Of a DNA stretch of 64,000 bases, positions 48,364-58,120 are shown in pieces. The translations under genes and the position numbers were made by a program. The notes beneath the pieces were generated by a model. The model saw only the letters and a program-made list of their open reading frames with translations, was not told the origin of the DNA and did not search any database. Position 1 is the first letter of the stretch. The number at the start of each line of letters is the position of its first letter. This DNA is from Photorhabdus luminescens subsp. luminescens (lineage in GTDB: Bacteria > Pseudomonadota > Gammaproteobacteria > Enterobacterales > Enterobacteriaceae). The stretch is from NCBI RefSeq assembly GCF_001083805.1, contig NZ_JXSK01000007.1, positions 242,352-306,351 of the forward strand, in the 5' to 3' direction.

Positions 48364-49501
48364 ATTCAGAGCCAATTTAAAAACAGCCGGGCAAGCCATT
48401 TTTATCGTAATATTAACTAGCGTACTGTTAATCTGGCTAAATCATCGTTCACTGGATAGATTCTGGCAGCAGGAATATCACCAACAAAGTCTTTGGGCAA
48501 CTCTACAAGGTTATCCGCTCTGGGATTTCGGTGATAACCTGGAACAAAGCGTACTCGCTGCGGGGGAAGCTTTCATGTTACGTATTACCGACAATAACAG
48601 TGGCAGCCGCCAGCAAACTCCCCAGGAAGCTAATATCACACTACCTACGGATTTTCAGATCGGGCTAAAACTTCTGAGTGGTTATCCCTCTCCGGTTACA
48701 AATCTGCCTGCAACTTTCCCTGAATTATTACAGCAATCTCCCCATTCTAATCCTGTCAATTCATCAATACCTCATAATTCAAGGAATAACGTTTCCTCCA
48801 GTATGGTTATCGCTAAAACTAACGTGACATTAACAGCCAAAGATAAAGTGCTGTTTGCTGGAGATTCAATGATGCAGGGTATCGCTCCCCATCTGAAACG
48901 TCGGCTCTATCAAGATTACGGTATTTCAAGTATTAATCTCAGCAAACAAAGTACTGGGCTTGCTTATCCCAGTTTTTTTAACTGGCCGGAAACTATCAAT
49001 AAAACACTAGAAGCCAACCATGATATCAAGCTAGTTATTATTTTTTTAGGGCCAAATGATCCCTGGGATATGCCGCCAAAACATGGAAACATCTACCTGA
49101 AATTCGCCAATCCCGATTGGGAAAACCTCTATCGCCAACGTATCGACACAATCCTTACTGAAACTCGTAACCACGGTGCTGATATTATCTGGGTTGGTCC
49201 TCCCAATATGCGGCAGAAAAAACTTTCCACCAGCATGGAATATCTTAGCTCCTTGTATCGATCGGAAGTCACGAAAGCCGGAGAAATCTACGTTTCGGTT
49301 AATGATATTTTTAAATATCATGCAAATGATTATTCCGATTATATTGGCGACAATAGTAACAAAATTAAACTCAGAAGCGGTGATGGCATACACTTTAGCT
49401 TGAAAGGCCAGCAAACTATCTCAGACAACCTATTTTCATTGATTAAATTTATTCAGGAACCTGCCAAACAAAATGGAACCAAACAAAATGGAACCAAATA
49501 A
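48350..49501 (+). CDS. SGNH/DUF459 membrane-anchored esterase or acetyltransferase
   Basis: The 383 aa product has one N-terminal membrane helix (AIFIVILTSVLLIWLNH), a linker of about 110 residues, then an SGNH hydrolase domain: FAGDSMMQG near residue 170 with the Ser nucleophile, FLGPNDPWDM with the Asn, and DGIHFSLKG near 344 with the Asp-x-x-His pair. This is the DUF459 pattern. Together with the upstream MBOAT it probably transfers or removes acetyl groups in the periplasm. The C-terminal tail KQNGTKQNGTK comes from a 15-bp tandem repeat that also spans the start of the next gene. Confidence 0.85.
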   Translation: MPISEFRANLKTAGQAIFIVILTSVLLIWLNHRSLDRFWQQEYHQQSLWATLQGYPLWDFGDNLEQSVLAAGEAFMLRITDNNSGSRQQTPQEANITLPTDFQIGLKLLSGYPSPVTNLPATFPELLQQSPHSNPVNSSIPHNSRNNVSSSMVIAKTNVTLTAKDKVLFAGDSMMQGIAPHLKRRLYQDYGISSINLSKQSTGLAYPSFFNWPETINKTLEANHDIKLVIIFLGPNDPWDMPPKHGNIYLKFANPDWENLYRQRIDTILTETRNHGADIIWVGPPNMRQKKLSTSMEYLSSLYRSEVTKAGEIYVSVNDIFKYHANDYSDYIGDNSNKIKLRSGDGIHFSLKGQQTISDNLFSLIKFIQEPAKQNGTKQNGTK

Positions 49502-49512
49502 AATGGAAATAG
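49468..49512 (+). repeat. 15-bp tandem repeat spanning a gene junction
   Basis: Three head-to-tail copies of a unit like ACAAAATGGAACCAA (the last is degenerate) cover the end of the first SGNH gene and the start of the second. Each unit supplies an ATG in the frame of the downstream gene (49473, 49488, 49503) and NGTKQ residues in the upstream one. Confidence 0.75.
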
Positions 49513-50720
49513 TTAAACAATTCCGTCGGCAATACCAATCTGTCCGCATTGGCTTGGTCATCATACTCTCTTTAAGTTTGATATCGTGCCATAAACAAAC
49601 ACCAGAGCCACTGCCAATACAACAACCTGCAAAAAACCAACAGCTAATAGACTTTGGTGAACCGAATTTAGCCCTACTGGCAAATAAACTGCATAACAGT
49701 GGTCATAATCAACTGCATTTTGTTCAGATAGGAGATTCTCATACCGCCGCAGACTTTTTTACTGGCAAGCTTCGCTCTTTATTGCAACAACGTTTTGGCG
49801 ATGCAGGGATTGGTTTTGTTAACCCAATTAATGTGCCTGGTCAACGTAACGCAATAATCAGTATGACCGGAGATAAACAGCAATGGAAATTCACGACCAG
49901 CCGCAAAGATAATCGTCCTGATTTTCCTCTCGGCGGTGTAATTGCAGAACCCGATAGCCAAATAAGTCAGTTAATTCTAAGACTGTTTACACCATCCCAT
50001 GATCGCTATCAACTCAAGACGTTATACCAAGCATCGGGTGATACTCAGATTCTGGTTCAATCTGCAACCAAACGAATACTGAAATTACCGGCAACCCACG
50101 GTCACTGGCAATTTTCTACTGAAGAATCAGTTACATTCCCAGTTAATATTATGGCGATACAAAATAATCAGTTAAAATTAGGCGGCTGGTTTATCAAACG
50201 TAAACAACCAGGTATTATGTTATCTGCCTTGGGTATTAATGGTGCAACTATTAATATGATGGATAAGTGGCAACCAGAATGGATTGATACATTAGTTCAA
50301 ATGCACCCTGATATGGTGATCCTCGCTTATGGCACAAATGAGGCATTTAATTATTCGCTTGATTTACCAAGCTATCGCCAACAATTGGAAACCAAGATAA
50401 AACAGATTCGTCATCAATTGCCACAAGCAGTTATCCTTATCATTGGGCCGGGTGATTCTTTGAAAAACAACCAACTTACAAGTTGTACAGCACCACAACC
50501 AACAATGTTGGATAATATTATCCATATTCAACAAAAAGTCGCTCAAGATCAGCACACACTATTCTGGAACTGGCGTGAATATATGGGTGGCAAATGCTCA
50601 ATTAGGCGCTGGGCACGACAAGATCTTGCTCGTCCTGATTACGTTCACCTTTCAGCCGCAGGTTATGAACGCAGTGCTGAAGCTTTATATCAACAATTAA
50701 TAAATATTCTCGATCAATAA
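49473..50720 (+). CDS. SGNH/GDSL-family lipoprotein-like hydrolase
   Basis: The longest form is 415 aa. Starts at 49473, 49488 and 49503 are all possible because each lies in a tandem repeat; the shortest gives a better leader (MEIVKQFRRQYQSVRIGLVI). LVIILSLSLISC reads like a lipobox, with Cys near residue 39 of the longest form. The SGNH domain has FVQIGDSHTAADFF with Ser, ILAYGTNEAFN with Gly/Asn, and DYVHLSAAGY near residue 389 with Asp and His. It overlaps the preceding gene by 29 bases, so the three genes from 46942 act as one operon for surface O-acetylation (inferred). Confidence 0.83.
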   Translation: MEPNKMEPNKMEIVKQFRRQYQSVRIGLVIILSLSLISCHKQTPEPLPIQQPAKNQQLIDFGEPNLALLANKLHNSGHNQLHFVQIGDSHTAADFFTGKLRSLLQQRFGDAGIGFVNPINVPGQRNAIISMTGDKQQWKFTTSRKDNRPDFPLGGVIAEPDSQISQLILRLFTPSHDRYQLKTLYQASGDTQILVQSATKRILKLPATHGHWQFSTEESVTFPVNIMAIQNNQLKLGGWFIKRKQPGIMLSALGINGATINMMDKWQPEWIDTLVQMHPDMVILAYGTNEAFNYSLDLPSYRQQLETKIKQIRHQLPQAVILIIGPGDSLKNNQLTSCTAPQPTMLDNIIHIQQKVAQDQHTLFWNWREYMGGKCSIRRWARQDLARPDYVHLSAAGYERSAEALYQQLINILDQ

Positions 50721-50931
50721 GCAACAAGAAAGCTTGGCTGGGAATAGTACTAAATACTTATCTTGTTTTTAGTGCAGAAAATTTAAACTTATAATCTTAG
50801 ATTTACAATATGTATAAGCTCACAAGAAACCCATTTAATAAAGACAAATCATCTTTTTTGTTGTATTTAATACGTTGAAAAATAAGTTTATACCATGTGT
50901 AAAACATAGCGTTAAAAAGAGTATTTAAAAT

Positions 50932-51855
50932 ATGATTTTTCCAAAAAAGTATCCTCTCAGCTCTATAAAAAGGCTCATCTCCGGCTGGAAAGAATGTAGT
51001 TTCGAACGTTACCAACAAGCGTATTCTCTCTATGGTGGCGGAATATCTACTCATCCAGATATTGTACGTTTTTTAAATGAAAAATTTGGCAATAACTTTA
51101 TCTTTTACGTCAAAGAAAATCCACAAATAGAAAACGTTATCGAAGGGGCATACTTTACATGTAAGGATCATCATCTGGCAGCAAGTCACCAAAAGGACTA
51201 TCACTTCTTCACCTATGATGAAATTATCTTTCCTATCGCCAAACACCTAAAAACTATCATCCCAGGGAAGGCTAAAACCATATCGCTCCTGCACAAAGAA
51301 AATTTTATCAACGTTTTTTATGGTCGGTTAAACAAGCGAACAGTCTGTCTTGCTAAAGAAAATTTTTCTTATAAAACAAGAAGAAATCGAAGTAATGAAA
51401 TTAACAAATTTAAGCGTTCTGGTGGGGAAATACATCAAATTAACGATTTTACCTGCCAAGAGTTCATCGATATTTACACTACACTGTACGAAAAACGCTG
51501 GACATATAAAACACACAATGAAGAAGAGAAAGAAAAATTAACTGAATTATATACCGAACTCAAACAACATCTGTACGGAAATGTATTAACTATCAATGGT
51601 GCCCCAGTAGCCTACGATTTAGTCATAAAAGCAGACAGTCCCCAATGGATTTCATTTGATGCAGTAGACGGCGGACTCGACCCTGAATATTCCAATCTCA
51701 GTGTTGGCAGTATTCTCATGTGGTTAAATATTCAGAATGCTTCTGAGCTCTGCCAGCAGCAGCAAAAAATTATGCGCTATTCTATTGGTAGACCTTCTCT
51801 CGCCTATAAAGATCGCTGGTGCAATCGCCATCCATTGGCAAGAACGCTATTTTAG
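50932..51855 (+). CDS. mig-14: Mig-14 family antimicrobial-peptide resistance protein
   Basis: The 307 aa product matches Salmonella Mig-14 along its length: WKECSFERYQQAYSLYGGGI, then SHPDIVRFL near the start, RRNRSNEINKFKRSGGEIHQ-IND, YEKRWTYKT, SPQWISFDAVDGGLDPEYSN, and near the end RYSIGRPSLAYKDRWCNRHP. The fold is a GNAT-like acyltransferase. In Salmonella Mig-14 is attached to the inner membrane and protects against host cationic peptides, under PhoP and SlyA. A similar role against insect antimicrobial peptides is likely. It is a single gene; PhoP control could not be confirmed by eye. Confidence 0.9.
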   Translation: MIFPKKYPLSSIKRLISGWKECSFERYQQAYSLYGGGISTHPDIVRFLNEKFGNNFIFYVKENPQIENVIEGAYFTCKDHHLAASHQKDYHFFTYDEIIFPIAKHLKTIIPGKAKTISLLHKENFINVFYGRLNKRTVCLAKENFSYKTRRNRSNEINKFKRSGGEIHQINDFTCQEFIDIYTTLYEKRWTYKTHNEEEKEKLTELYTELKQHLYGNVLTINGAPVAYDLVIKADSPQWISFDAVDGGLDPEYSNLSVGSILMWLNIQNASELCQQQQKIMRYSIGRPSLAYKDRWCNRHPLARTLF

Positions 51856-51965
51856 CTTTATTAATCATCTGCATAGTTGGCTTATTGCCCGCCTTCTACA
51901 GAAGGCGGCATCACTTAACGCCGAGAAAAGCACTTTAAATTTTAGTTATTAAGATGGCAGAAGAA

Positions 51966-53303
51966 TTACATCACAGCAAAGAAAATCATCCCCACAACGG
52001 CGCCTGTTGTTCCAAGAATAGTTTCCATAATCGACCAAGTTTTCAGTGTCTGAGATTCTGTTGCACCAGTAAATTTACCAAATAACCAAAAACCTGAATC
52101 ATTGACATGGCTCAATACCAAAGAACCACCTGCAATACAGATTGAAAGGGCCGCAAGCTGGGCGCCAGAATATCCTAAAAGATCAACAACTGGCAAAATC
52201 AGACCAACAGTTGTCAAACAAGCAACGGTTGCAGAGCCTTGAATAATACGTACTGTACCTGCAAGGATGAAACACGCTAATGCAATAGGTAACCCTGCCC
52301 CAATCAACGCATTTCCCAAAGCAGGACCAACACCAGAATCCACTAATACTTGTTTGAATACGCCGCCAGCCCCCGTCACCAATAAAATAATGCCAGCCGG
52401 TTGAATAGCCGAAGAACAAATATCCATCACCTTTTCTTTACTCATCCCACGGCGAATCGCCAAACCATAAATAGCAATCAAACAAGCAACCAAAATCGCA
52501 GAAAATGGATGACCGATAAATTCAAGCCACTGATATAATTCAGAACCTTGTTCAACAAAATTCTCACCAATAGCCTTTAGTCCAACCAAAGCCAAAGGGA
52601 ATAAAACCAATGACAAACTCAAACCAAAAGATGGCATTTTACCTTGACCAAGGCTTGGCTCATTTATATCCGTGGGTAAATCCAAAGTGACATACTTACT
52701 GATAAAACTACCGAAGATTGGCCCCGCCAGTAACATCCCAGGAATCGCTGCACTGATACCGATTAAGATCATCCAGCCAAAATCAGCATTCATCTGTGAA
52801 GCCAACAACATCGGTGCTGGACCAGGTAGCAAAAACGCTGCGGCGGCTGCAACACCAGCAAACAGAGGAATAACCAGCTTCACTACATTACCGCCAGTAC
52901 GACGCGCTACTGCAAACGCCACACCAATCAATAAAACAATCGCTACATCAAAGAACAACGGCAAAGCACAAACCAGGCCAGCAATCCCCAATGAATAATG
53001 AGCATTCTTTTCACCAAAACTATTTAGTAATTTAACCGCAATCTGATCCAGTGCGCCTGTTTCATGCAGAACTTTACCAAACATCGCCCCCAGTGCGACA
53101 ACAATAGCCAGAAATCCTAACGTTCCTCCCATTCCTTCTTGCATTGTTTCAGCAATTTTATCCAGTGGCATACCAGAAAAAACACCCGCTCCCATAGAAA
53201 CCAGTATTAACGCAACAAAAGCGTGTATTCTGACTTTCATCACCAGAAACAATAGCAAGAGAACAGAACCCACCGCAGTCAGCACTAAGGTTAAAGTACT
53301 CAT
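51966..53303 (-). CDS. gntU: Gluconate permease GntU
   Basis: The 445 aa product closely follows E. coli GntU from its first residues (MSTLTLVLTAVGSVLLLLFL) through GMGGTLGFLAIVVALGAMFG, AAAFLLPGPAPMLLASQMNA and RIIQGSATVACLTTVGLILP, with about 12-14 membrane helices of the GntP family. It takes up gluconate with protons. The start shares a base with the end of gntK, so both are co-transcribed on the minus strand under GntR and CRP. Confidence 0.95.
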   Translation of the reverse strand: MSTLTLVLTAVGSVLLLLFLVMKVRIHAFVALILVSMGAGVFSGMPLDKIAETMQEGMGGTLGFLAIVVALGAMFGKVLHETGALDQIAVKLLNSFGEKNAHYSLGIAGLVCALPLFFDVAIVLLIGVAFAVARRTGGNVVKLVIPLFAGVAAAAAFLLPGPAPMLLASQMNADFGWMILIGISAAIPGMLLAGPIFGSFISKYVTLDLPTDINEPSLGQGKMPSFGLSLSLVLFPLALVGLKAIGENFVEQGSELYQWLEFIGHPFSAILVACLIAIYGLAIRRGMSKEKVMDICSSAIQPAGIILLVTGAGGVFKQVLVDSGVGPALGNALIGAGLPIALACFILAGTVRIIQGSATVACLTTVGLILPVVDLLGYSGAQLAALSICIAGGSLVLSHVNDSGFWLFGKFTGATESQTLKTWSIMETILGTTGAVVGMIFFAVM

Positions 53304-53842
53304 TATTTTTCCCCTGAAATGACACTATTAATTATTCTTATCGAGTGATTTATCACTTCATCAAGAGATGATCTAATGTCAACTAGATAAACATCCTGTT
53401 CATCACTCCCCGGTTCTTCTAATGCCTCAAACTGAGATACCAACATTTGAGGTTTGAAAAAATGATCTTTACGTGCCCTTAATCGACTTTCAATTAAATC
53501 AAAGTCACCTTTCATATAAAGAAATGATAGATTCTTATTATTATCACGCAGTATATCCCGGTAATGCTTTTTTAAAGCAGAACAAACAATCAGGGAAACC
53601 GGGTTTGTGCGTTGCATAGCAAAAATTGCATGGTTAAGTGATTTCAACCAAGGCTCACGATCTTCATCATTTAATGCATAGCCTTCAGCCATCTTATTAA
53701 TGTTAGATCTTGGGTGTAAAAAATCACCATCTAAAAAAGCAGAATCCAATTTATAGGCCGCAGCACTGGCAACAGCAGATTTACCACTACCGGATACCCC
53801 CATAAGCACAAAAACATGATTCGAATGCTGGGTATCGCTCAT
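53303..53842 (-). CDS. gntK: Gluconokinase GntK
   Basis: The 179 aa product has the P-loop GVSGSGKSAVA near residue 14, then FLDGDFLHPRSNINKMAEGY and LNDEDREPWLKSLN, all diagnostic for gluconokinase, and VCSALKKHYRDILR, HFFKPQMLVSQFEALEEP. It phosphorylates gluconate to 6-phosphogluconate with ATP, feeding the Entner-Doudoroff and pentose phosphate routes. GAGGAG precedes the ATG. First gene of gntKU; the leader contains the operators described at 53877. Confidence 0.95.
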   Translation of the reverse strand: MSDTQHSNHVFVLMGVSGSGKSAVASAAAYKLDSAFLDGDFLHPRSNINKMAEGYALNDEDREPWLKSLNHAIFAMQRTNPVSLIVCSALKKHYRDILRDNNKNLSFLYMKGDFDLIESRLRARKDHFFKPQMLVSQFEALEEPGSDEQDVYLVDIRSSLDEVINHSIRIINSVISGEK

Positions 53843-53876
53843 ATAAACTCCTCAACGTAGATATTTTATCCACAAA

Positions 53877-53907
53877 ATGTTACCGGTAACTGTTATCGGT
53901 AACATTA
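53877..53907 (-). promoter_or_regulatory. Two GntR operators in the gntK leader
   Basis: ATGTTACCGGTAACTGTTATCGGTAACAT spans two adjoining palindromic GntR boxes (TGTTACCGGTAAC and TGTTATCGGTAACA). They lie 35-65 bases before the gntK start, where GntR would block gntKU without gluconate, as in E. coli. Confidence 0.88.
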
Positions 53908-53959
53908 TCAGAAGTAGAGATGAAATTAGCAACAACACGGAATATTCAGGAAATATAAA

Positions 53960-53975
53960 TGTGATATTTATCACA
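53960..53975 (-). promoter_or_regulatory. CRP-cAMP site
   Basis: TGTGATATTTATCACA is a perfect match to the CRP consensus TGTGA-N6-TCACA. It is about 118 bases upstream of gntK and 53 bases upstream of the operator pair, so it is placed to activate gntKU. Confidence 0.88.
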
Positions 53976-54009
53976 AATGAGCTTAAAAAATGCAAATCCA
54001 TCAGACCGA

Positions 54010-55005
54010 TTAGATACTCTCTCCCAAGGATAATCGAAAACCGATATCAATCATTTTTTGCGGTAAATGTTCGCCCCTCAGCCGAGCCATTAATAATTCA
54101 GCAGCCTTCCGCCCCATTAAGTCACGAGACGTCAATACACTGGCAAGTTTTGGTGTCATCGCCTGACCAACATCATGGCCATGAAAGCCAGCTATTGCAA
54201 TATCATGTGGTACAGCTATCCCTTGACGTTGGCACTCAAAAATTGCGCCGATAGCGAGATCATCGTTAGTGCAAAATAGACCATCAACACCAGGATATTT
54301 TGCTCGTGCTTCATTCAGTAATTGCCCTCCTAATGTGTAAGAAGAGCTGTCTGGCGTCATTATCTTACCTGGCTTTAACCCCGCATTTTCCATTGCGGCT
54401 TCATAGCCCTCTAGACGAATAATTGTCCTTTCATCTTGTCTTGCACCAAGATAAATCACCCGTCGGCAACCACGCTCAATCATTGCCATTGTCATTTGCC
54501 GAGCTGCTTCAAAGTTATCAATACCAACTGCCGTATCAAAACAAGGAGAAATACAATCCATTAGCTCAACAACAGGGATACCAGCCGTTTCCAACATCTT
54601 CAAAGTTCGTGGAGTATGAGTACGTTCTGAAAGAATCAAACCATCAATATTATAGGACAGTAAAGAAATCAAACGCTCTTCTTCCTTTTCTGAACGATAG
54701 CTATAGTGAGCCAACATAGTTTGATAGCCATAGTTATCCGTCACATATTCGATACCACGAATAACCTCCGCAAAAACTTGGTTAGTCAAAGAAGGCAACA
54801 AAATACCAATAGCATGACTAGTAGAATTAGAAAGAATATCCGGCACTTTATTTGGAATATATCCTAACTCATCTAAAGCATCCGCTATCTTCTTTCGCAA
54901 TTGCTCAGAAACTTGATCAGGATTACGCAAAAAACGACTTACCGTCATTTTAGTTACACCAACACGATCAGCAACATCTTGTAAAATAGGGCGTTTTTTC
55001 TTCAT
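54010..55005 (-). CDS. gntR: LacI-family gluconate repressor GntR
   Basis: The 331 aa product has an N-terminal LacI helix-turn-helix (LQDVADRVGVTKMTVSRFLR, then NPDQVSEQ, residues 8-35) and a periplasmic-binding-like sugar domain (AIGILLPSLTNQVFAEVIRG, DGLFCTNDDLAIGAIFECQR, IAIAGFHGHDVGQ). This is the GntR of the gluconate system. It lies just upstream of gntK in the same direction, separated by 167 bases that contain the operators and CRP site. It represses gntKU until gluconate binds. Confidence 0.95.
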   Translation of the reverse strand: MKKKRPILQDVADRVGVTKMTVSRFLRNPDQVSEQLRKKIADALDELGYIPNKVPDILSNSTSHAIGILLPSLTNQVFAEVIRGIEYVTDNYGYQTMLAHYSYRSEKEEERLISLLSYNIDGLILSERTHTPRTLKMLETAGIPVVELMDCISPCFDTAVGIDNFEAARQMTMAMIERGCRRVIYLGARQDERTIIRLEGYEAAMENAGLKPGKIMTPDSSSYTLGGQLLNEARAKYPGVDGLFCTNDDLAIGAIFECQRQGIAVPHDIAIAGFHGHDVGQAMTPKLASVLTSRDLMGRKAAELLMARLRGEHLPQKMIDIGFRLSLGESI

Positions 55006-55436
55006 ATTTCAATGCAATATAGAATTAGTAAAGTTTAAGATAATAAACGCAGTGTTATGACACACTTATACACTATAAAGATACATTTTTTAAAACTCGG
55101 TCTGGTAGTGAAACTGTAACCCCAATTTATTCAATGTACCGTAAAACCTTATCCTTTAGAGTGAAGATATAAGACATGGTTTTTTGTTAACCAGGGAAAT
55201 TTATTACCGAATAATTGAGAGGCAATGCACCACCACAATCAGCAAGAACCAAGCTATGACAATGATTAAGAGCTTGAGAATTACCAAAGAGGCAAAGACA
55301 TTAAGTCAGCTTAGGAGAAATGTCCAGACGAAATTAAGGTTTAATCATTCAATACTAGCTCAAGGTTGATATGAACTACGTTATTAGCTTAATTACAAGT
55401 CGGCATACAATACAATTAGGAGAGAACTCTCGTTGA
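55006..55436. other. Degenerate region right of gntR
   Basis: This holds the gntR promoter (minus) at its left end. The rest, before the IS4-type relic, is probably the eroded upstream part of the same insertion sequence; a 61-codon plus frame at 55184 has no recognisable product. Confidence 0.4.
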
Positions 55437-55930
55437 CCTATACCAATTAAGAAAAAGCTACGTTATAAAGTGCTCAAAACCAATATTGAAAATAACCTGT
55501 TCATCAACACGAAAATAGGACATAAAAAGATTTATCACTTCACCGATTCGTTCTGAAACTCTCCTCTCGACCAGATTTTAAAAATCTATTGGGAACATTG
55601 AAAAGTTGAACTCAGCTACGGGGAGATAAAGCATAGGCAATTAAATCATGAGCATACACTTAATCATCAAAGTGTTGAAGGCATTCATTAAAAGTAACGA
55701 ACCAACCCTATTCCCTATAATTTGGTTCATTTAGCGATAATATTTACGGCACTAGCTCATGATGTAAACTCTAGTCCCATTAAATGCACTGCGATTCATT
55801 GAAGCAAAGTTTTTTTACAATGTATGAGATAAAATTCCAAAGAAATTTCAACGATTCCGGGAAGAAGAACAACTTATCTCATCTAAGAAGTGTGGAAAAA
55901 ACTTTACCCAAGGCAAATTCCAATCAGAGG
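55437..55930 (+). pseudogene. IS4-family transposase relic
   Basis: One plus-strand frame, broken by several stop codons, reads PIPIKKKLRYKVLKTNIENN, LDQILKIYWEH-stop-KVELSYGEIK, HRQLNHEHTLNHQSVEGIH and YNLVHLAIIFTALAHDVNSS. These match IS4-type transposases (WLIPxKKxLxY, LYxxRWEIELxYxEIK with the catalytic Glu, LxxxTLRS, LAYNLVRLAM-xxAALAHGV). No intact ends were found. It lies between gntR and the rRNA operon. Confidence 0.72.
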
Positions 55931-55958
55931 GAAACAACGATGTACCGCTAAATACAAA

Positions 55959-55982
55959 ACTGCCCGCTATTAAGCAGGCAGT
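55959..55982 (-). terminator. Probable rRNA operon terminator
   Basis: On the minus strand ACTGCCTGC and GCGGGCAGT form a 9-bp stem (one G-T) with a 6-base loop, followed by TTTTG. It lies about 160 bases after the 5S gene, downstream of two further stable hairpins. Confidence 0.72.
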
Positions 55983-56062
55983 ATGACAACTTTATAGATT
56001 TTGGCAGTTGACGAACAGCTTTCCTGCCGTTCGCCCTTCGGGCCGTCGCGACTCGCGACGTT

Positions 56063-56085
56063 CAACTCCGTTCCCGACGGAGTTG
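56063..56085 (-). terminator. Stable hairpin downstream of 5S rRNA
   Basis: CAACTCCGT (56063-56071) and ACGGAGTTG (56077-56085) pair perfectly with a 5-base loop. A second stem, TCGCGA-CTCGCGA-like, lies next to it at about 56043-56060. No T tract follows, so these may be processing or transcript-protecting stems before the terminator at 55959. Confidence 0.55.
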
Positions 56086-56144
56086 TCCTACTCTCTACCA
56101 TTGTGCCTTATGTCACTGTTTCCATCACATAAAGCTAAAGTTAA

Positions 56145-56263
56145 AGCCTGGCAGTTCCCTACTCTCACATGGGGAGACCCCACACTACCATCGGCGCTAC
56201 GGCGTTTCACTGCTGAGTTCGGCATGGGGTCAGGTGGGACCGCCGCGCTATCGCCGCCAGGCA
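56145..56263 (-). rRNA. rrf: 5S ribosomal RNA
   Basis: The minus strand begins TGCCTGGCGGCGATAGCGCG and ends with the complementary GCCAGGC, about 119 bases, matching enterobacterial 5S rRNA through the CCCCATGCCGAACTCAG region. It is the last gene of the operon, 133 bases after 23S. Confidence 0.96.
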
Positions 56264-56340
56264 TATTCCGTTTTATCCCGGCCGTTGCTTCTCCACAACC
56301 GCCCGGTTCAATCTCTGAACAAGCTGAAATTCATCTCTCT

Positions 56341-56377
56341 TCCGTCTTCTGACCGCTGTCCGCTGTCTTCTGACACC
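56341..56377. repeat. Direct repeat in the 23S-5S spacer, similar to the 23S insert arm
   Basis: On the minus strand GTCAGAAGACAGCGGACAGC is followed by a second GTCAGAAGAC. The same TCAGAAGACAG-x-GGAC word forms the arm of the intervening sequence inside 23S near 58520. See the finding on this. Confidence 0.6.
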
Positions 56378-56732
56378 AAAACACCTTCGGCGTTGTAAGG
56401 TTAAGCCTCTCGGTTCATTAGTACTGGTCAGCTCAATGCATCGCTGCACTTACACACCCAGCCTATCCACGTCTTCGTCTTAAACGTTCCTTCCGTGACC
56501 TTAAAGTCAAGGGAAGACTCATCTCAAGGCAAGTTTCCCGCTTAGATGCTTTCAGCGGTTATCTCTCCCGCACTTAGCTACCGGGCTATGCCATTGGCAT
56601 GACAACCCGTACACCAGCGGTGCGTCCACTCCGGTCCTCTCGTACTAGGAGCAGCCCCTTTCAATCTTCCTGCGCCCACGGCAGATAGGGACCGAACTGT
56701 CTCACGACGTTCTAAACCCAGCTCGCGTACCA

Positions 56733-56766
<34 letters not shown>

Positions 56767-56767
56767 A

Positions 56768-56810
<43 letters not shown>

Positions 56811-56839
56811 ACCGCCGTCGATATGAACTCTTGGGCGGT

Positions 56840-56895
<56 letters not shown>

Positions 56896-57317
56896 AGAAC
56901 CACCGGATCACTAAGACCTACTTTCGTACCTGCTCGAGCCGTCACTCTCGCAGTTAAGCTGGCTTATGCCTTTGCACTAACCTCACGATGTCCGACCGTG
57001 ATTAGCCAACCTTCGTGCTCCTCCGTTACGCTTTGGGAGGAGACCGCCCCAGTCAAACTACCCGCCAGACACTGTCCTCGGCCCGGATGACGGGCCTGAG
57101 TGAGAACATCGAGCATTCAAGGGTGGTATTTCAAGGATGGCTCCATGCAGACTGGCGTCCGCACTTCCAAGCCTCCCACCTATCCTACACATCAAGGCTC
57201 CATGTTCAGTGTCAAGCTATAGTAAAGGTTCACGGGGTCTTTCCGTCTTGCCGCGGGTACACTGCATCTTCACAGCGAGTTCAATTTCACTGAGTCTCGG
57301 GTGGAGACAGCCTGGCC

Positions 57318-57403
<86 letters not shown>

Positions 57404-58120
57404 TGGGGCTTCGATCAAGAGCGTCGCCTTAACGGCTAACCCCATCAATTAACCTTCCAGCACCGGGCAGGCGTCACACCGTATACGTCCACTTACGTGT
57501 TGGCACAGTGCTGTGTTTTTAATAAACAGTTGCAGCCAGCTGGTCTCTGCGACTGGCTTCGGCTCCGGGGGCAAACCCCTTCACCTAACGCCAGCGTGCC
57601 TTCTCCCGAAGTTACGGCACCATTTTGCCTAGTTCCTTCACCCGAGTTCTCTCAAGCGCCTGAGTATTCTCTACCTGACCACCTGTGTCGGTTTGGGGTA
57701 CGATTCAATGTCACCTGATGCTTAGAGGCTTTTCCTGGAAGCCGGGCATCAACCACTTCACCGCCGTAGCGGCTCGTCATCACGCCTCAGTGTTAAAAGA
57801 AGAGCGGATTTGCCTGCTCCTCCCACCTACACGCTTAAACCGGGACGACCGTCGCCCGGATGGCCTAGCCTTCTCCGTCCCCCCTTCGCAGTCACATTCA
57901 GTACAGGAATATTAACCTGTTTCCCATCAGCTACGCCGTTCGGCCTCGCCTTAGGGGTCGACTCACCCTGCCCCGATTAACGTTGGACAGGAACCCTTGG
58001 TCTTCCGGCGAGCGGGTTTTTCACCCGCTTTATCGTTACTTATGTCAGCATTCGCACTTCTGATACCTCCAGCAGGCCTCACGGCGCCGCCTTCAACGGC
58101 TTACAGAACGCTCCCCTACC

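Noticed and set aside
55184..55369. 61-codon plus-strand frame right of gntR
   Set aside because: No recognisable product; probably part of the eroded IS4-type element or chance.
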